Both the position numbers and the translations under genes were made by a program. Positions 36,938-46,469 of a DNA stretch of 64,000 nucleotides are shown here, piece by piece (positions within the stretch are counted from its first letter, which is position 1; each line of letters opens with the position of its first letter). The stretch covers positions 1 through 64,000 of the forward strand of contig CAVVGB010000002.1 of assembly GCA_963747715.1 (NCBI GenBank), written 5' to 3'. The notes under the pieces are model-generated. The model was given only the letters and a program-made list of their open reading frames with translations, ran no database searches and had not been told where the DNA came from. Source of the DNA: CAVVGB01 sp963747715. GTDB taxonomy: Bacteria > Actinomycetota > Thermoleophilia > Gaiellales > Gaiellaceae.

Positions 36938-37037
36938 GTTCTCCCTTCTCCTCTCTCATTTCGCTTGCTGTTTTGAAGCCGTATTTCTGCTGAGAACAAG
37001 GACGCTGGGCTCGGCAGGAAGTTAGTCCCCCGTCCGC

Positions 37038-38000
37038 CTAGCGGTCGCTCCGCGGGTCGAATGCGTCCCGCAGTCCGTCGCCGAGCAGGTTGAAAGCCAG
37101 GGTGGTCGCGATCAGGAAGGCTCCGGGGAAGACCATCAGCCACCAGGCGACTTCGAAGATCGGCGCCGCGTCGGCGAGCATCCGCCCCCAGGAAGGAGTG
37201 GTCTGCGGAACCCCGAGGCCCAGGAACGAGAGGGCGGCCTCGAAGAGAATGTTGCTCGGGATGATGAGGGTCGCGTAGACGATGATCGGAGCGACCAGGT
37301 TGGGCAGGACCTCGCGGAACATGATGCGCACGTTCCCCGCTCCGAGCGAGCGCGCGGCCTCGATGAACTCCTTCTCGCGAATCGAGAGGGTGTTGCCGCG
37401 GACAATTCGAGCGATATAGGGCCAGCTGAAGAGGGCGATGATGAAGATCACCACCCCGAGGCCGGGCTTGATCAGCCCGCCGAGGCAGCCGGCCGCGGAG
37501 GCGCCGCAGGCTGCCGCGATGCCGATCGCGAAGAGGAGGATCGGCATCGACAGGATCACGTCGATCGTCCGCGAGATGAGCGTGTCGAGCTTGCCGCCGA
37601 AGTAGCCGGCGATCATTCCGAGGACGACGCCGACGAGAACGGCGAAGCCGGTAGCGACGAGGGCCACGAGCAGCGACGTGCGGGCGCCGTACATGACGCG
37701 CACGAACACGTCCCGACCCGGGCGGTCGGCCCCGAACCAGAAATCCTTGTTGGGCCCCTTCGGCAGGCCGAACTCGTCCGTCATCTCGCGAGAGAAGAGC
37801 TCGTTGGGACCGTGCCCCGTGATCTTCACGAAGAGAGGCGCGGCGAGCGCGAGGACGAAGAGGATGATGACCATCCCCAGCCCCATGAGCGCCGCCTTGT
37901 CCTTCTTGAAGCGGGTCCAGAAGAGCTGCCACGGCGTCTTCCCAGTGACGGGAGCCTCGATCGGGGCTTCGAGCGTCTGTTCCGGTGCGACCGCCGTCAT
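37038..38000 (-). CDS. Oligopeptide ABC transporter permease (OppC/DppC type)
   Basis: 320 residues. The cytoplasmic N-terminal segment LFWTRFKKDKAALMGLGMVI leads into the first membrane helix, as in OppC. PGRDVFVRVMYGARTSLLVA and the coupling loop EFIEAARSLGAGNVRIMFRE follow, and the C-terminus has FNLLGDGLRDAFDPR, a very conserved end. It opens the operon, which has the unusual order C-A-B-D-F and not A-B-C-D-F. The upstream gap to atpG (142 bp) contains two hairpins. Confidence 0.94.
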   Translation of the reverse strand: MTAVAPEQTLEAPIEAPVTGKTPWQLFWTRFKKDKAALMGLGMVIILFVLALAAPLFVKITGHGPNELFSREMTDEFGLPKGPNKDFWFGADRPGRDVFVRVMYGARTSLLVALVATGFAVLVGVVLGMIAGYFGGKLDTLISRTIDVILSMPILLFAIGIAAACGASAAGCLGGLIKPGLGVVIFIIALFSWPYIARIVRGNTLSIREKEFIEAARSLGAGNVRIMFREVLPNLVAPIIVYATLIIPSNILFEAALSFLGLGVPQTTPSWGRMLADAAPIFEVAWWLMVFPGAFLIATTLAFNLLGDGLRDAFDPRSDR

Positions 38001-38041
38001 CGCACAGCTCCTTCTGGCCGCTGGACGGCCGGGAGTCTAGT

Positions 38042-38063
38042 GCAGCGGCGTTTTTGCCGCTGC
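38042..38063. other. 8-bp perfect hairpin upstream of the peptide transporter operon
   Basis: GCAGCGGC, loop GTTTTT, GCCGCTGC. It lies between atpG and the OppC-like gene. A second hairpin (GCGGGGC, ATGC, GCCCCGC) follows at about 38112-38129. Together they could end the atpI-atpG transcript, although neither is followed by a T-run on the minus strand. Confidence 0.5.
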
Positions 38064-38141
38064 CCGCCTGCGATTAAGACTACGAAGGGGGCCCAAAGTT
38101 AGATGTAGCGGCGGGGCATGCGCCCCGCGCGCCGGCCTGCC

Positions 38142-39035
38142 CTAAGCCTCGAGGGCATCAGCGCCGGCGACCACCTCGAGGATCTCCTGGGTGATCTCGG
38201 CCTGGCGGGCGCGGTTCATGTCGAGCGTGAGCCGGTCGATGAGCTCGCCTGCGTTCTTGGAGGCGTTGCGCATGGCGGTCATGCGGGCGCCGTGCTCGGA
38301 GGCCGCCGACTCGAGCAGTGCGCGGTAGATCGTCGTCTCGAGGTAGGTGGGAAGCAGGCGCTCGAGGATCTGCTCGGGCTCGGGCTCGTAGATGAAATCT
38401 CCCTCGAGGGCGATCTCGTAGGGGCTCTTGGCCTCCTCCTCTTCCAGCACGGCCCGCGGAATCGGGAGGACGTCTTCGACGCTGACCTTCTGCGTCAGGG
38501 CCGAGACGTAGGCGTTGTAGACGATGACGACGCGGTCGACCTCGCGCTCGGTGAAGAGCTCCGCGAGCCGCCGCGCGATCGCCTCGGCATCCGAGTAGGC
38601 GGGCCGGTCGGTGAAGTCGACCCAGGCCTGCGCGATGTCGTATCGGCGGAAGCGAAGCGTCGAACGGCCTTTCTTCCCGGCGACGAGCCAGCGGACGTCA
38701 TGCCCCTCCGCGCGCGCCTCGCGCTCGAGCCGGAAGGCCTGCCGCAGGATCTGGGCGTTGAACGCGCCGGCCAGCCCGCGGTCACCGGTGAGCGGCAGGA
38801 TCCCCACGGCCCCAACGTCCTCGCGCTCCTCGAGGAGGGGAAAGCCGCGCGAGGGTGTCGCGCGCGCCGTCGTGATCATGAGCTCGCGCATGCGCTCGGC
38901 ATAGGGACGCAGAGCGGCGATACGCGCCTCCGCCCGCCGCAGCTTGGCCGCAGCGACGAGCTCCATCGCCTTCGTGATCTTGCGTGTGTTGCGGACCGAC
39001 CGAAGGCGCCGCTTGATGTCCTGGACGGTGGCCAT
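38142..39035 (-). CDS. atpG: ATP synthase gamma subunit
   Basis: 297 residues, starting VQDIKRRLRSVRNTRKITKA with MELVAAAKLRRAE, the N-terminal helix of the rotor shaft, and ending with the conserved MTAMRNASKNAGELIDRLTL and QAEITQEILEVVAGADAL. Gamma couples rotation of the c-ring to the catalytic beta subunits. It lies seven bases after atpA. No beta gene follows. Instead a 142-bp gap with hairpins leads into the peptide transporter operon. Confidence 0.96.
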   Translation of the reverse strand: MATVQDIKRRLRSVRNTRKITKAMELVAAAKLRRAEARIAALRPYAERMRELMITTARATPSRGFPLLEEREDVGAVGILPLTGDRGLAGAFNAQILRQAFRLEREARAEGHDVRWLVAGKKGRSTLRFRRYDIAQAWVDFTDRPAYSDAEAIARRLAELFTEREVDRVVIVYNAYVSALTQKVSVEDVLPIPRAVLEEEEAKSPYEIALEGDFIYEPEPEQILERLLPTYLETTIYRALLESAASEHGARMTAMRNASKNAGELIDRLTLDMNRARQAEITQEILEVVAGADALEA

Positions 39036-39042
39036 CCCGTCG

Positions 39043-40582
39043 CTAGGTGGCCGCGCCGATCAGGCTGGTTTCTTCATGCACCGCGAAGGAGCCCTTGAAC
39101 TCGTCGAGCTGCTGGCCGATTCGCTCCTGCAGCTCGTCCGAGAGGTCCTTCTCCTTCCGGACTGCTTCGTAGAGCGAGCCCTCGGTGCGAAGGAACTCGC
39201 GCAGCTCGTCCTGGAAGCGAGGCACCTGCGAGAGCCGGGATGTCGTCGAGGTAGCCGTTGATTCCGGCGTAGATCGCGACGACCTGCTCTTCGACGGGCC
39301 ACGGCTGGTACTGCGGCTGGTTGAGCGTGGCGACCATGCGCTCGCCGCGTGCCAGCGTGCGCTGTGTCTGCGGGTCGAGCTCGGACCCGAACTGGGCGAA
39401 CGCCTCGAGCTCGCGGTACTGGGCGAGGTCGAGCCGCAGCCTGCCGGCCACCTTGCGCATCGCTTTCACCTGTGCGTTCCCACCGACGCGCGACACGGAG
39501 ATGCCGACGTTGATCGCCGGGCGCACGCCGGAGTAGAAGAGGTCGCTCTCGAGGAAGATCTGACCGTCGGTGATGGAGATCACGTTCGTCGGGATGTATG
39601 CCGACACGTCGCCCGCCTGCGTCTCGATGACCGGGAGCGCGGTGAGCGAGCCCCCGCCCTCGTCGTCGGAGAGCTTGCAGGCGCGCTCGAGCAAGCGCGA
39701 GTGCAGGTAGAAGACGTCGCCGGGAAACGCCTCGCGCCCGGGCGGCCGGCGCAGGAGCAGGGACATCTGGCGGTATGCGTCTGCGTGCTTGGAGAGGTCG
39801 TCGTACATACAGACGGCGTGGCGGCCGCTGTACAGGAAGTGCTCCGCCATCGCGCAGCCCGCGTACGGGGCCATCCACTTGATCGGCGCGGCCTCCGCGG
39901 CGGACGCGGTCACGATGATCGTGTAGTCGAGCGCGCCCGCTTCCTTCAGCCGCTCGTACACCTGCGCCACGGTCGAGCCCTTCTGGCCGATCGCGACGTA
40001 CACGCAGATCATGTCCTGGCCCTTCTGGTTCAGGATCGTGTCGACGAGGATGGCGGTCTTTCCCGTCTGGCGGTCGCCGATGATGAGCTCACGCTGGCCG
40101 CGACCGATCGGGATCATCGAGTCGATCGCCTTGATGCCGGTCTGGAGCGGTTCCTTCACGGGCTGGCGCTGCACGACCCCCGGCGCCTTGAACTCGAGCG
40201 GGCGGGTCTCCTTGCCCTTGATAGGCGGGCCGCCGTCGAGCGGCTGCCCGAGCGGGTCGACGATGCGACCGACGAGGTCGTCGCCGACGGGGACGCTGAT
40301 CACGTGCCCCGTGCGCTTCACCGGGTCGCCTTCACTTACCGTGTCCCACTCGCCGAAGAGCGCGACGCCGACGTTGTCCTCCTCGAGGTTGAGCGCGACG
40401 CCCGTGACATCTGCGCCGAGGTCGAGCATCTCGCCGGCGACGCAGTTCTCGAGCCCGTACACGCGGGCGATGCCGTCGCCGACCTGAAGGACAGTGCCGA
40501 CCTCGGCCAGGTCGGTCTCGACCTCGAACTCCTTGATGCGCTGCTTGAGAATGGACGTGATCTCTTCCGGGCGTAGCTTCAT
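39043..40582 (-). CDS. atpA: ATP synthase alpha subunit
   Basis: About 513 residues. Starts KLRPEEITSILKQRIKEFEV, with the P-loop GDRQTGKTAILVDTI, VAIGQKGSTVAQVYERLKEA and SISDGQ-type SITDGQIFLESDLFYSGVRP. Alpha carries the non-catalytic nucleotide sites of F1. The frame changes near 39235. Removing one G joins NGYLDDIP to LSQVPRFQDELREFLRTE, so the C-terminal helices (to VHEETSLIGAAT) are intact and the break is a base error. Start ATG 40582 overlaps the atpH stop by four bases. Confidence 0.96.
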
Positions 40583-41118
40583 TCGGCTCCTTGGGTAGTC
40601 AGTTCTTCGCGCAGTTGCTGCAGGCGTCCGCGCACACTCGCGTCCAGGCGGACGGAGCCGGCCTGCACGACGAGCCCGCCGATCAGGGACGGATCGACGT
40701 CACGGGTCGCTTCGACCTTGCGTCCGGCGGCACGCTCGATCTCGCCGACGATCTTCTTGGCCTCGTCGTCGCTGAGCTCGACGGCGGTGACGAGCTCGAG
40801 CTCGAGCACCCGTTCCTCCTCCGCGATGAGGCGCTCGAACTCACGGTGCACGTCGGCAGCATTGGCGACCCGGTTCTTCTCGGCGAGCAACCGAGCGAAG
40901 TTCACGAAGCGCTCGTCGGCTCCCTCGAGCAGGCTTTCGAGCACCCGTCGCTTGACGCCAGGCTCGACCTGCGGGTTGCGCAGGAAGTCGCGAAGCTCGT
41001 CGGAGTCCTCGACGGCGGCGACGAAGTCGCCGAAGTCCTCGCGCACGCGCGCGAGCGCGTCTGCCTCCTTGGCGGCGGAGAGAAGCGCCTCCGCGTAGAC
41101 GCGGTTTGCGACGGCCAC
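40579..41118 (-). CDS. atpH: ATP synthase delta subunit
   Basis: 179 residues. VANRVYAEALLSAAKEADAL, then ELRDFLRNPQVEPGVKRRVL and FVNFARLLAEKNRV, and a C-terminal KVEATRDVDPSLIGGLVVQA, the family signature. Delta joins the peripheral stalk to the top of F1. It is encoded directly after atpF (four bases) and overlaps atpA by four, typical of the operon. Confidence 0.95.
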   Translation of the reverse strand: MAVANRVYAEALLSAAKEADALARVREDFGDFVAAVEDSDELRDFLRNPQVEPGVKRRVLESLLEGADERFVNFARLLAEKNRVANAADVHREFERLIAEEERVLELELVTAVELSDDEAKKIVGEIERAAGRKVEATRDVDPSLIGGLVVQAGSVRLDASVRGRLQQLREELTTQGAE

Positions 41119-41122
41119 GCGC

Positions 41123-41680
41123 CTAGCCGCCGTTCCCCGAGGCGATGCGCTTGACGTCGACCTCGTCGATCGCCTCGTCGACGAGGCGCCGCTGGTCGTC
41201 CGCCGTGAGCGTCTTGCCGGTCACCTTCTCGGCGGCGAGCAGGGTCAGCTCGACGACGTCGCGCCGGATCTCCTCGCGCAGCCTCCGGTTCTCCGCCTCG
41301 AGCTCGCGCTGGTTCTCGTCGAGCCTGCGCTTCAGGTCCTCGCCCGCCTGCTCGCGCGCGCGTTCGAATTGCGCCTGGGCCTGCCGACGCGTCTCGTCGA
41401 GCATGCGCTCGCGCTCGGCCTTGGCCTCTTCGCGCTCCTGCTTGGTCAGCTCGCGAAGCTCGCGAGCCTCGGCGCGCGCCTTGTCGGCCTCGTCGAGGGC
41501 TTCGCGGATGCGATCGCGTCGCTGGTCGATGAGGCCCTGGATGCGCTTGAAGGCGAAGCGCCGCAGGACGACGAGGACCAGGATGAAGGTGATGATCGTC
41601 CAGATCATCAGCCCGGGGACGACGTCGATCAGCGCGTTGCCGCCGTCGGCCTCCTCCTGAGCGAGTAGCAGAGCGACCAT
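41123..41680 (-). CDS. atpF: ATP synthase b subunit
   Basis: 185 residues from ATG 41680, three bases from the atpE stop. One membrane helix near the N-terminus (MIWTIITFILVLVVLRRFAF) is followed by a long charged coiled coil (EADKARAEARELRELTKQER and onward) that forms the peripheral stalk. The stretch is rich in Arg, Glu and Ala with heptad-like spacing. The frame is open to 41761, but that would overlap atpE, so the later ATG is preferred. Confidence 0.94.
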   Translation of the reverse strand: MVALLLAQEEADGGNALIDVVPGLMIWTIITFILVLVVLRRFAFKRIQGLIDQRRDRIREALDEADKARAEARELRELTKQEREEAKAERERMLDETRRQAQAQFERAREQAGEDLKRRLDENQRELEAENRRLREEIRRDVVELTLLAAEKVTGKTLTADDQRRLVDEAIDEVDVKRIASGNGG

Positions 41681-41682
41681 CG

Positions 41683-41943
41683 TCAGACCAGCACGAACGC
41701 GAGCAGGCCGCCGAGGAGCGCGTAGAACACGACTGCCTCGCAGAGTGCGAAGCCGAGCCACTGGATGCCGGTGAGCTCCCCGCGCAACTCGGGCTGGCGC
41801 GCGACGGCCTGGATCATCGAGCCGAAGATGTTGCCGATGCCGATGCCGGCGCCAACCGCGCCGAGACCGACGCCGACACCGAAGGCGATCGCCTTGCCGA
41901 GATCGGCGACGTTGCCTTCAACCTGTGCGAGAACGAGTTCCAA
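41683..41943 (-). CDS. atpE: ATP synthase c subunit
   Basis: 86 residues in two membrane helices: GKAIAFGVGVGLGAVGAGIG with NIFGSMIQAVARQPELRGEL in the polar loop (RQPE), and LGFALCEAVVFYALLGGLLA with the ion-carrying Glu in CEAVVFYALL. The helix lacks the extra polar residues (Gln/Ser/Thr set) of sodium types near the carboxylate, so proton coupling is likely. Start is TTG at 41943, preceded by a perfect AAGGAGG four bases upstream, suggesting high translation, as expected for a multi-copy subunit. Confidence 0.96.
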   Translation of the reverse strand: MELVLAQVEGNVADLGKAIAFGVGVGLGAVGAGIGIGNIFGSMIQAVARQPELRGELTGIQWLGFALCEAVVFYALLGGLLAFVLV

Positions 41944-41952
41944 GTCTCCTCC

Positions 41953-42780
41953 TTAGTGCTCGGGTTCGATCGCGCCGCCGATGTAGATGGCGGAGAGAAG
42001 CGCGAAGACGAATGCCTGGATGGTCACGACGATGACGACTTCGAACAGGTACACCCCGGTCGCGACCGGAACCGCGATGATCGCGAGCGCGAGGTTTCCG
42101 AAGATGAAGATCAGGCCGATCATGACGAGGATCAGCATGTGGCCCGCCAGCATGTTGGCGAAGAGACGTACCGACAGCGAGATCAGCCGCATGAACTGGG
42201 AGATGATCTCGAGCGGGATGATGAGGGGCAGCAGGCCTTTCGGCACGCCCTGCGGCACCCAGCTCTTCAGGTACTTCGCCACGCCGTTGTAGCGGACGCC
42301 CTCCACGTGCGTTGCGCCGAACGTGATGAACGCGAGCGCGAGCGTGACGCTCAGGTTGGCGGTCGCCGCGTAGATGCCCCACGTCGGCAGGTCGGCGCCG
42401 AGCACGTTGAAGGTCTCGCTCGAGATCGGCAGCGGGATGAAGCCGACGATGTTCAACACCCAGATGAAGAGGAAGAGCGTGGCGACGTACGGGAACCAGC
42501 GGCCGATCGCCTTCACCGGCAGGCTGCTCTCGGCAATCTGTCCCTGGATGAGGTCGTAGAGCGCCTCGCCGGTCGTCTGGCGTCGCGTCGGCCGAAGCGA
42601 GAGGCCGAAGCGCATGACCCAGATCCCGAACAGGATCGTGGCGAGGGCGCCAACCCACAGGTAGACGACCGCCTTGTTGATCGACATGTCGATCGGGCCG
42701 AGCTCGAGCGGGATCCACGGATCGAGCTCGAACTCGTGCTGGGGTTGGAACTCCTCGGCGGCGGCGAGGGCGACGCTCAC
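41953..42780 (-). CDS. atpB: ATP synthase a subunit
   Basis: 275 residues with five to six membrane helices. The conserved stator segment ISLSVRLFANMLAGHMLILV carries the essential Arg that faces the c-ring. FATILFGIWVMRFG and the C-terminal FVFALLSAIYIGGAIEPEH complete the channel. The GTG start (42780) overlaps the stop of the upstream gene by four bases (GTGA). Confidence 0.96.
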   Translation of the reverse strand: MSVALAAAEEFQPQHEFELDPWIPLELGPIDMSINKAVVYLWVGALATILFGIWVMRFGLSLRPTRRQTTGEALYDLIQGQIAESSLPVKAIGRWFPYVATLFLFIWVLNIVGFIPLPISSETFNVLGADLPTWGIYAATANLSVTLALAFITFGATHVEGVRYNGVAKYLKSWVPQGVPKGLLPLIIPLEIISQFMRLISLSVRLFANMLAGHMLILVMIGLIFIFGNLALAIIAVPVATGVYLFEVVIVVTIQAFVFALLSAIYIGGAIEPEH

Positions 42781-43169
42781 GTCTTCATCTTTCCCTGGAA
42801 GTAGAGCGTCAAGCTGAGCGCCAGCTCGAATGTGAAGGCTGCCGCGTAGAGCAGGGCGCCCGCAATGGCGACCTCCGGGTCGTAGAGGGCCACGACGATC
42901 GGGGCGATGACGAGCAGGATGCCCCGGGCCATCATCCCGAAGGCGACGACGCCCGACCCGCGCAGGGTCGGCTCACCGATCCCGACGCGCGAGAAGATTG
43001 CATCGAGGATGCGGCTCGCGACCCACAGGCCGGCGCCGAGCAGCCACCCTTCGAACGGCCAGCCTGCGATCAGGAAGACGGGGAGCGCGAGCGCGATGAT
43101 CGCGCCTCCGGCGACGACCGCGAGCCGGCGGTCGGGCATGGGCCGCGGCGCGAGCAACGTCTGCGGCAT
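42777..43169 (-). CDS. AtpI-like membrane protein
   Basis: About 130 residues with four predicted membrane segments, starting RRLAVVAGGAIIALALPVFL and ending AFTFELALSLTLYFQGKMKT. Position at the head of an ATP synthase operon and the overlap with atpB indicate the AtpI/ATP synthase protein I role, assisting c-ring assembly or magnesium uptake. Sequence alone would not identify it. Two ATG codons fit (43169 and 43139), and the first is used here. Confidence 0.7.
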   Translation of the reverse strand: MPQTLLAPRPMPDRRLAVVAGGAIIALALPVFLIAGWPFEGWLLGAGLWVASRILDAIFSRVGIGEPTLRGSGVVAFGMMARGILLVIAPIVVALYDPEVAIAGALLYAAAFTFELALSLTLYFQGKMKT

Positions 43170-43257
43170 CAGAAGGGCACTCCGATGCCAGAATAGCAGT
43201 ACGCGCGGGGACTTTGTAACACGCCGAAACGGCTTCATTAGGCCGAAAGCGAGCATT

Positions 43258-44688
43258 TCAAACCCGACTTTGTTCCACGCCGGCGCGGGCGCGCCCGAGC
43301 TCTCGGATGACCTCCACGAGCAGGTCGACGTCTTCCTCGCGCGTCCGCCAGTTGACGATGGCCGGGCGGAACGCGACGCGTCCCTCGTAGAGGGTCGTAC
43401 CCACGTAGACGCGGCCGTCGGCGAGCACGTCCTCGCCCAGGCGCCGGTTGAGCTCGTCGAGCTCGTTGTCGGGAACGCCGGGCGGCCGGTAGCGGAAACA
43501 GACGATGTTGAGCGGCACCTCGGCGAGGCGCTCGAGATCGGGAGCCTCGTCGACCTGCCTCGCCAGGTGCTGCGCGAGGTCGAGGTGACGCTCGATGAGC
43601 TCCCGGTAGCCGCTGCGCCCGTACGCCCGCAGGGTCGCCCACACCGCGAGGCCGCGCGAGCGCCGCGAGCTCTCAGGCCCGCGGGCGGCGAGGTGAGGCC
43701 GGTCGGCGTCGACCTCGGGGAGGTAGGCGGCGGCCACGCGGAAGCTGCGCTCGAGCGCACTCACGTCTCGCACGAACGCAAAGCCGCAGTCGTACGGGAC
43801 GTTCAGCCATTTGTGCCCGTCCGAGATGACGGAGTGCGCGCGCTCGATGCCGCGAACGAGATGCTCGGTCCGCGGCGATGCCGCGGCGAACAACCCGAAT
43901 GCGCCGTCCACGTGCAGCCACGCGTCGTACTCCTCCGCGAGATCGGCCAGCCGCTCGATCGGATCGAAGTCGCCGGAGTTGACCTCCCCCGCGCTCGCCT
44001 CGAGGATCGCCGGCGCGCCGTTCAGCTCACGCAGCGCGCGCTCGAGCGCGGCGTCGTCGAGCCGGCCGGTCGCGTCGCGCGTGAACGTCCGCACCGACTT
44101 GCGCCCGATGCCGAGGAGCGCGAGCGCCTTGTAGGCGCTCGCGTGGATGTGGCCGCTCGAGAAGACGGGCACCTGCGGGAGGCCGGCGAACCCCTCGTCG
44201 TCGACGTCAACCCCGTGCCGCTCTCCCCACCACCGGCGCGCGACGGCGAGGCCGGTGAAGTTCGCCATCGTGGCGCCCGTCGTGAGCACGCCGCCCCACT
44301 CCTGCGGCAACCCGAAGAGCTCCTTGAGCCAGGAGAGGCTCAGCTCTTCGAGGCGCGTGCCGAGCGGGGATGCGTCCCAGGCGGCGGCGTTCTGGTCGAG
44401 CGACGAGGCGAACCAGTCCGCGGCCAGTGCGGCCGGCGTCACGCCCCCGATGACCCAGTGGAAGAAGCGCGGGCCGGCGGAGGTCACCGACGCCTCGGGG
44501 CCCGCGTCCAGAAGCTCCCTGACGGCCGCGAGCGCGCCGACGCCCTCCTCGGGAAGCGAGCCGCCGAAGCCGTGTGCGGTCTCGTCCGCCTCCGGCGAGC
44601 GCACGAGGCGCTCGTCCACCCCATCGAGATACTCGCTGGCCGCCTGGGCGGCGACCTCGAGAACCCGCTCGGTCTCTTCGCGCTTCAT
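43258..44688 (-). CDS. PLP-dependent group II decarboxylase (aromatic amino acid type)
   Basis: 476 residues. The PLP-binding Lys is in SDGHKWLNVPYDCGFAFVRD, preceded by LHVDGAFGLFA and AGEVNSGDFDPIERL. The N-terminal part has RFFHWVIGGVTPAALAADW and VLTTGATMANFTGLAVARRW. This is the fold of aromatic-L-amino-acid, glutamate and tyrosine decarboxylases. The substrate cannot be assigned without structural comparison. It is the last gene of the glyA-upp-GlcNAc-1-P transferase run and overlaps its upstream neighbour by four bases. The atpI start follows after about 90 bp. Confidence 0.9.
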   Translation of the reverse strand: MKREETERVLEVAAQAASEYLDGVDERLVRSPEADETAHGFGGSLPEEGVGALAAVRELLDAGPEASVTSAGPRFFHWVIGGVTPAALAADWFASSLDQNAAAWDASPLGTRLEELSLSWLKELFGLPQEWGGVLTTGATMANFTGLAVARRWWGERHGVDVDDEGFAGLPQVPVFSSGHIHASAYKALALLGIGRKSVRTFTRDATGRLDDAALERALRELNGAPAILEASAGEVNSGDFDPIERLADLAEEYDAWLHVDGAFGLFAAASPRTEHLVRGIERAHSVISDGHKWLNVPYDCGFAFVRDVSALERSFRVAAAYLPEVDADRPHLAARGPESSRRSRGLAVWATLRAYGRSGYRELIERHLDLAQHLARQVDEAPDLERLAEVPLNIVCFRYRPPGVPDNELDELNRRLGEDVLADGRVYVGTTLYEGRVAFRPAIVNWRTREEDVDLLVEVIRELGRARAGVEQSRV

Positions 44689-45794
44689 GCGCTCTTCAGC
44701 TCGCGGTCGTCGCGCGCCTCGCGCCGGCGCTCCGTCCACGCGCGCACGCGGCGCAGCTTCAGGATCTCGAGGGTGAGCACCATGTAGAACGACGTCGCGA
44801 TCGCGATCAGCGCGATCGCAACGACGAGCACGGTCGGCCACAGGTGCCACTCGCCGCCCTCGCGAAACGGCACGAAGCGCGTCGCGAGCGCCGCCATGGC
44901 GAGGACCGATCCCCAGAAGTAGAAGTACATCGCGGCGCGCGCCTGCGAGAAGCCGATGTTGCGGAAGCGGTGGTACAGGTGCCACGGCGTCGGCTCCGTC
45001 AGCGGCCGGCCGTACTTGAGCCGCTTCGCGATCACGAAGGACGTGTCGAGGATCGGCACCGCGAGCGCAAGCAGCGGGAAGAAGAGCGCGACGGTCGCGG
45101 CCGTCTTCAGCGCTCCCTGGATGGCGACGGCGGCGAGGATGAAGCCGAGCAGGTGCGAGCCCGAGTCGCCCATGAAGATCCTGGCCGGATAGAAGTTGTG
45201 GCGCAGGAACCCGAGGCACGCGCCGGCGACGATCGCCGAGAGGACGGCGGCGTTGGGCCGGTCGAGCGAGAGCGCGAGAACGGCGAACGTGGCGCCGGCG
45301 ATCGCGCAGATCCCCGCGGCGAGCCCGTCCATGCCGTCGAGGAGGTTGATCACGTTCATCATCCCGACGATCCACACGATCGTGGCGATCACCGAGAACC
45401 AGTACGGCAGATCGTGGATCCCGAGCAGCGGGAAGCTGAAGTGGTCGATGTAGACGCCGAAGTGGACGGCGACGCCTGCGGCGAGCACCTGGCCGCCGAG
45501 CTTGAGCCACCATGGGAGCCCTCGGAAGTCGTCGGCCATGCCGACCGCGGTGGCAACGGCGGCCCCGACCAGGATGCCGCGGAACGCCGAGTTGAGCTCG
45601 AGGAACGCGAGTGCCGGGATGAAGATGCCGAGGAAGATCGCGAGCCCGCCGAGCCGCGGCACGGCGCGCAGGTGCATGCGCCGCTCCTCTCCCGGCTCGT
45701 CGACGACACCGAGAATGCGCGCGACGCGTCCGACGCCGGGCGTCAGGACGAGCACGATGCCGAGCGCCACGAGGAACCCCCACAGCACGTCCAT
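44685..45794 (-). CDS. Undecaprenyl-phosphate GlcNAc-1-phosphate transferase (WecA/TagO family)
   Basis: 369 residues with about ten membrane segments. Cytoplasmic motifs of the polyprenyl-phosphate HexNAc-1-P transferase family are present: VGMADDFRGLPWWLKL (paired Asp), INLLDGMDGLAAGICAIAG, KIFMGDSGSHLLGF-like RIFMGDSGSHLLGFIL, and TPWHLYHRF in place of HxHH. It transfers GlcNAc-1-P or a related sugar from UDP to the lipid carrier, the first step of a wall glycopolymer. With the LCP ligase and nucleotide-sugar genes at 16-24 kb it suggests that a secondary wall polymer is made. It is a lone WecA without other assembly genes nearby. Confidence 0.92.
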   Translation of the reverse strand: MDVLWGFLVALGIVLVLTPGVGRVARILGVVDEPGEERRMHLRAVPRLGGLAIFLGIFIPALAFLELNSAFRGILVGAAVATAVGMADDFRGLPWWLKLGGQVLAAGVAVHFGVYIDHFSFPLLGIHDLPYWFSVIATIVWIVGMMNVINLLDGMDGLAAGICAIAGATFAVLALSLDRPNAAVLSAIVAGACLGFLRHNFYPARIFMGDSGSHLLGFILAAVAIQGALKTAATVALFFPLLALAVPILDTSFVIAKRLKYGRPLTEPTPWHLYHRFRNIGFSQARAAMYFYFWGSVLAMAALATRFVPFREGGEWHLWPTVLVVAIALIAIATSFYMVLTLEILKLRRVRAWTERRREARDDRELKSA

Positions 45795-45827
45795 GTGGTC
45801 CAGGAACGTGTCGAGCCACCGAGCCGC

Positions 45828-46469
45828 CTATTTGGTTCCGTAGAGGCGGTCGCCCGCGTCGCCGAGGCCGGGAAGGATGTACCCCTTCTCGTTCAGTCCG
45901 CGGTCGATCGCCGCGACGACGATCGCGACGTCCGGGTGCTCGCCCTGCAGCCGGTCGATGCCCTCGGGCGCGGCGATGATCGCGATCAGGCGCACGGACT
46001 GCGCGCCAGCCGCCTTGACCGTCGCGACGGCGGCCGCCGTCGAGTTGCCGGTCGCGAGCATCGGGTCGAGCAGGATGACGTCGCGGTCTGCGATGTCGGC
46101 GGGAAGCTTCACGTAGTACTCGACGGGCTCGAGCGTCTCTTCGTTTCGGTACAGCCCGATGAAGCCGACGCGCGCACCGGGGACGAGCGAGAGGACCCCG
46201 TCCAGCATCCCGACTCCGGCGCGCAGGATCGGGCAGACGGCCACCTTCTTCCCCGAGATCTTTTGCACCGTCATCCGCTCGAGCGGCGTGGAGATCTCGA
46301 CCTCCTCGGTCGCCAGGTCTTTCGTCGCCTCGTACGTGAGGAGGAGCGTGACCTCGTTGACGAGCTGCCGGAACATCTGCGTCGGCGTCGCGGTATCGCG
46401 GAGCAGCCCGAGCTTGTGCTGCACGAGCGGGTGCGTGACCTCCACGACTCTTTGCGTGGCCACGGTCAT
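45828..46469 (-). CDS. upp: Uracil phosphoribosyltransferase
   Basis: 213 residues from ATG 46469. HPLVQHKLGLLRDTATPTQM and FRQLVNEVTLLLTYEATKDL form the N-terminus. VCPILRAGVGMLDGVLSLVP and the PRPP loop DPMLATGNSTAAAVATVKAA follow, and GYILPGLGDAGDRLYGTK closes it with the uracil-binding segment. It converts uracil and PRPP to UMP. The start overlaps the glyA stop (ATGA). Confidence 0.96.
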   Translation of the reverse strand: MTVATQRVVEVTHPLVQHKLGLLRDTATPTQMFRQLVNEVTLLLTYEATKDLATEEVEISTPLERMTVQKISGKKVAVCPILRAGVGMLDGVLSLVPGARVGFIGLYRNEETLEPVEYYVKLPADIADRDVILLDPMLATGNSTAAAVATVKAAGAQSVRLIAIIAAPEGIDRLQGEHPDVAIVVAAIDRGLNEKGYILPGLGDAGDRLYGTK

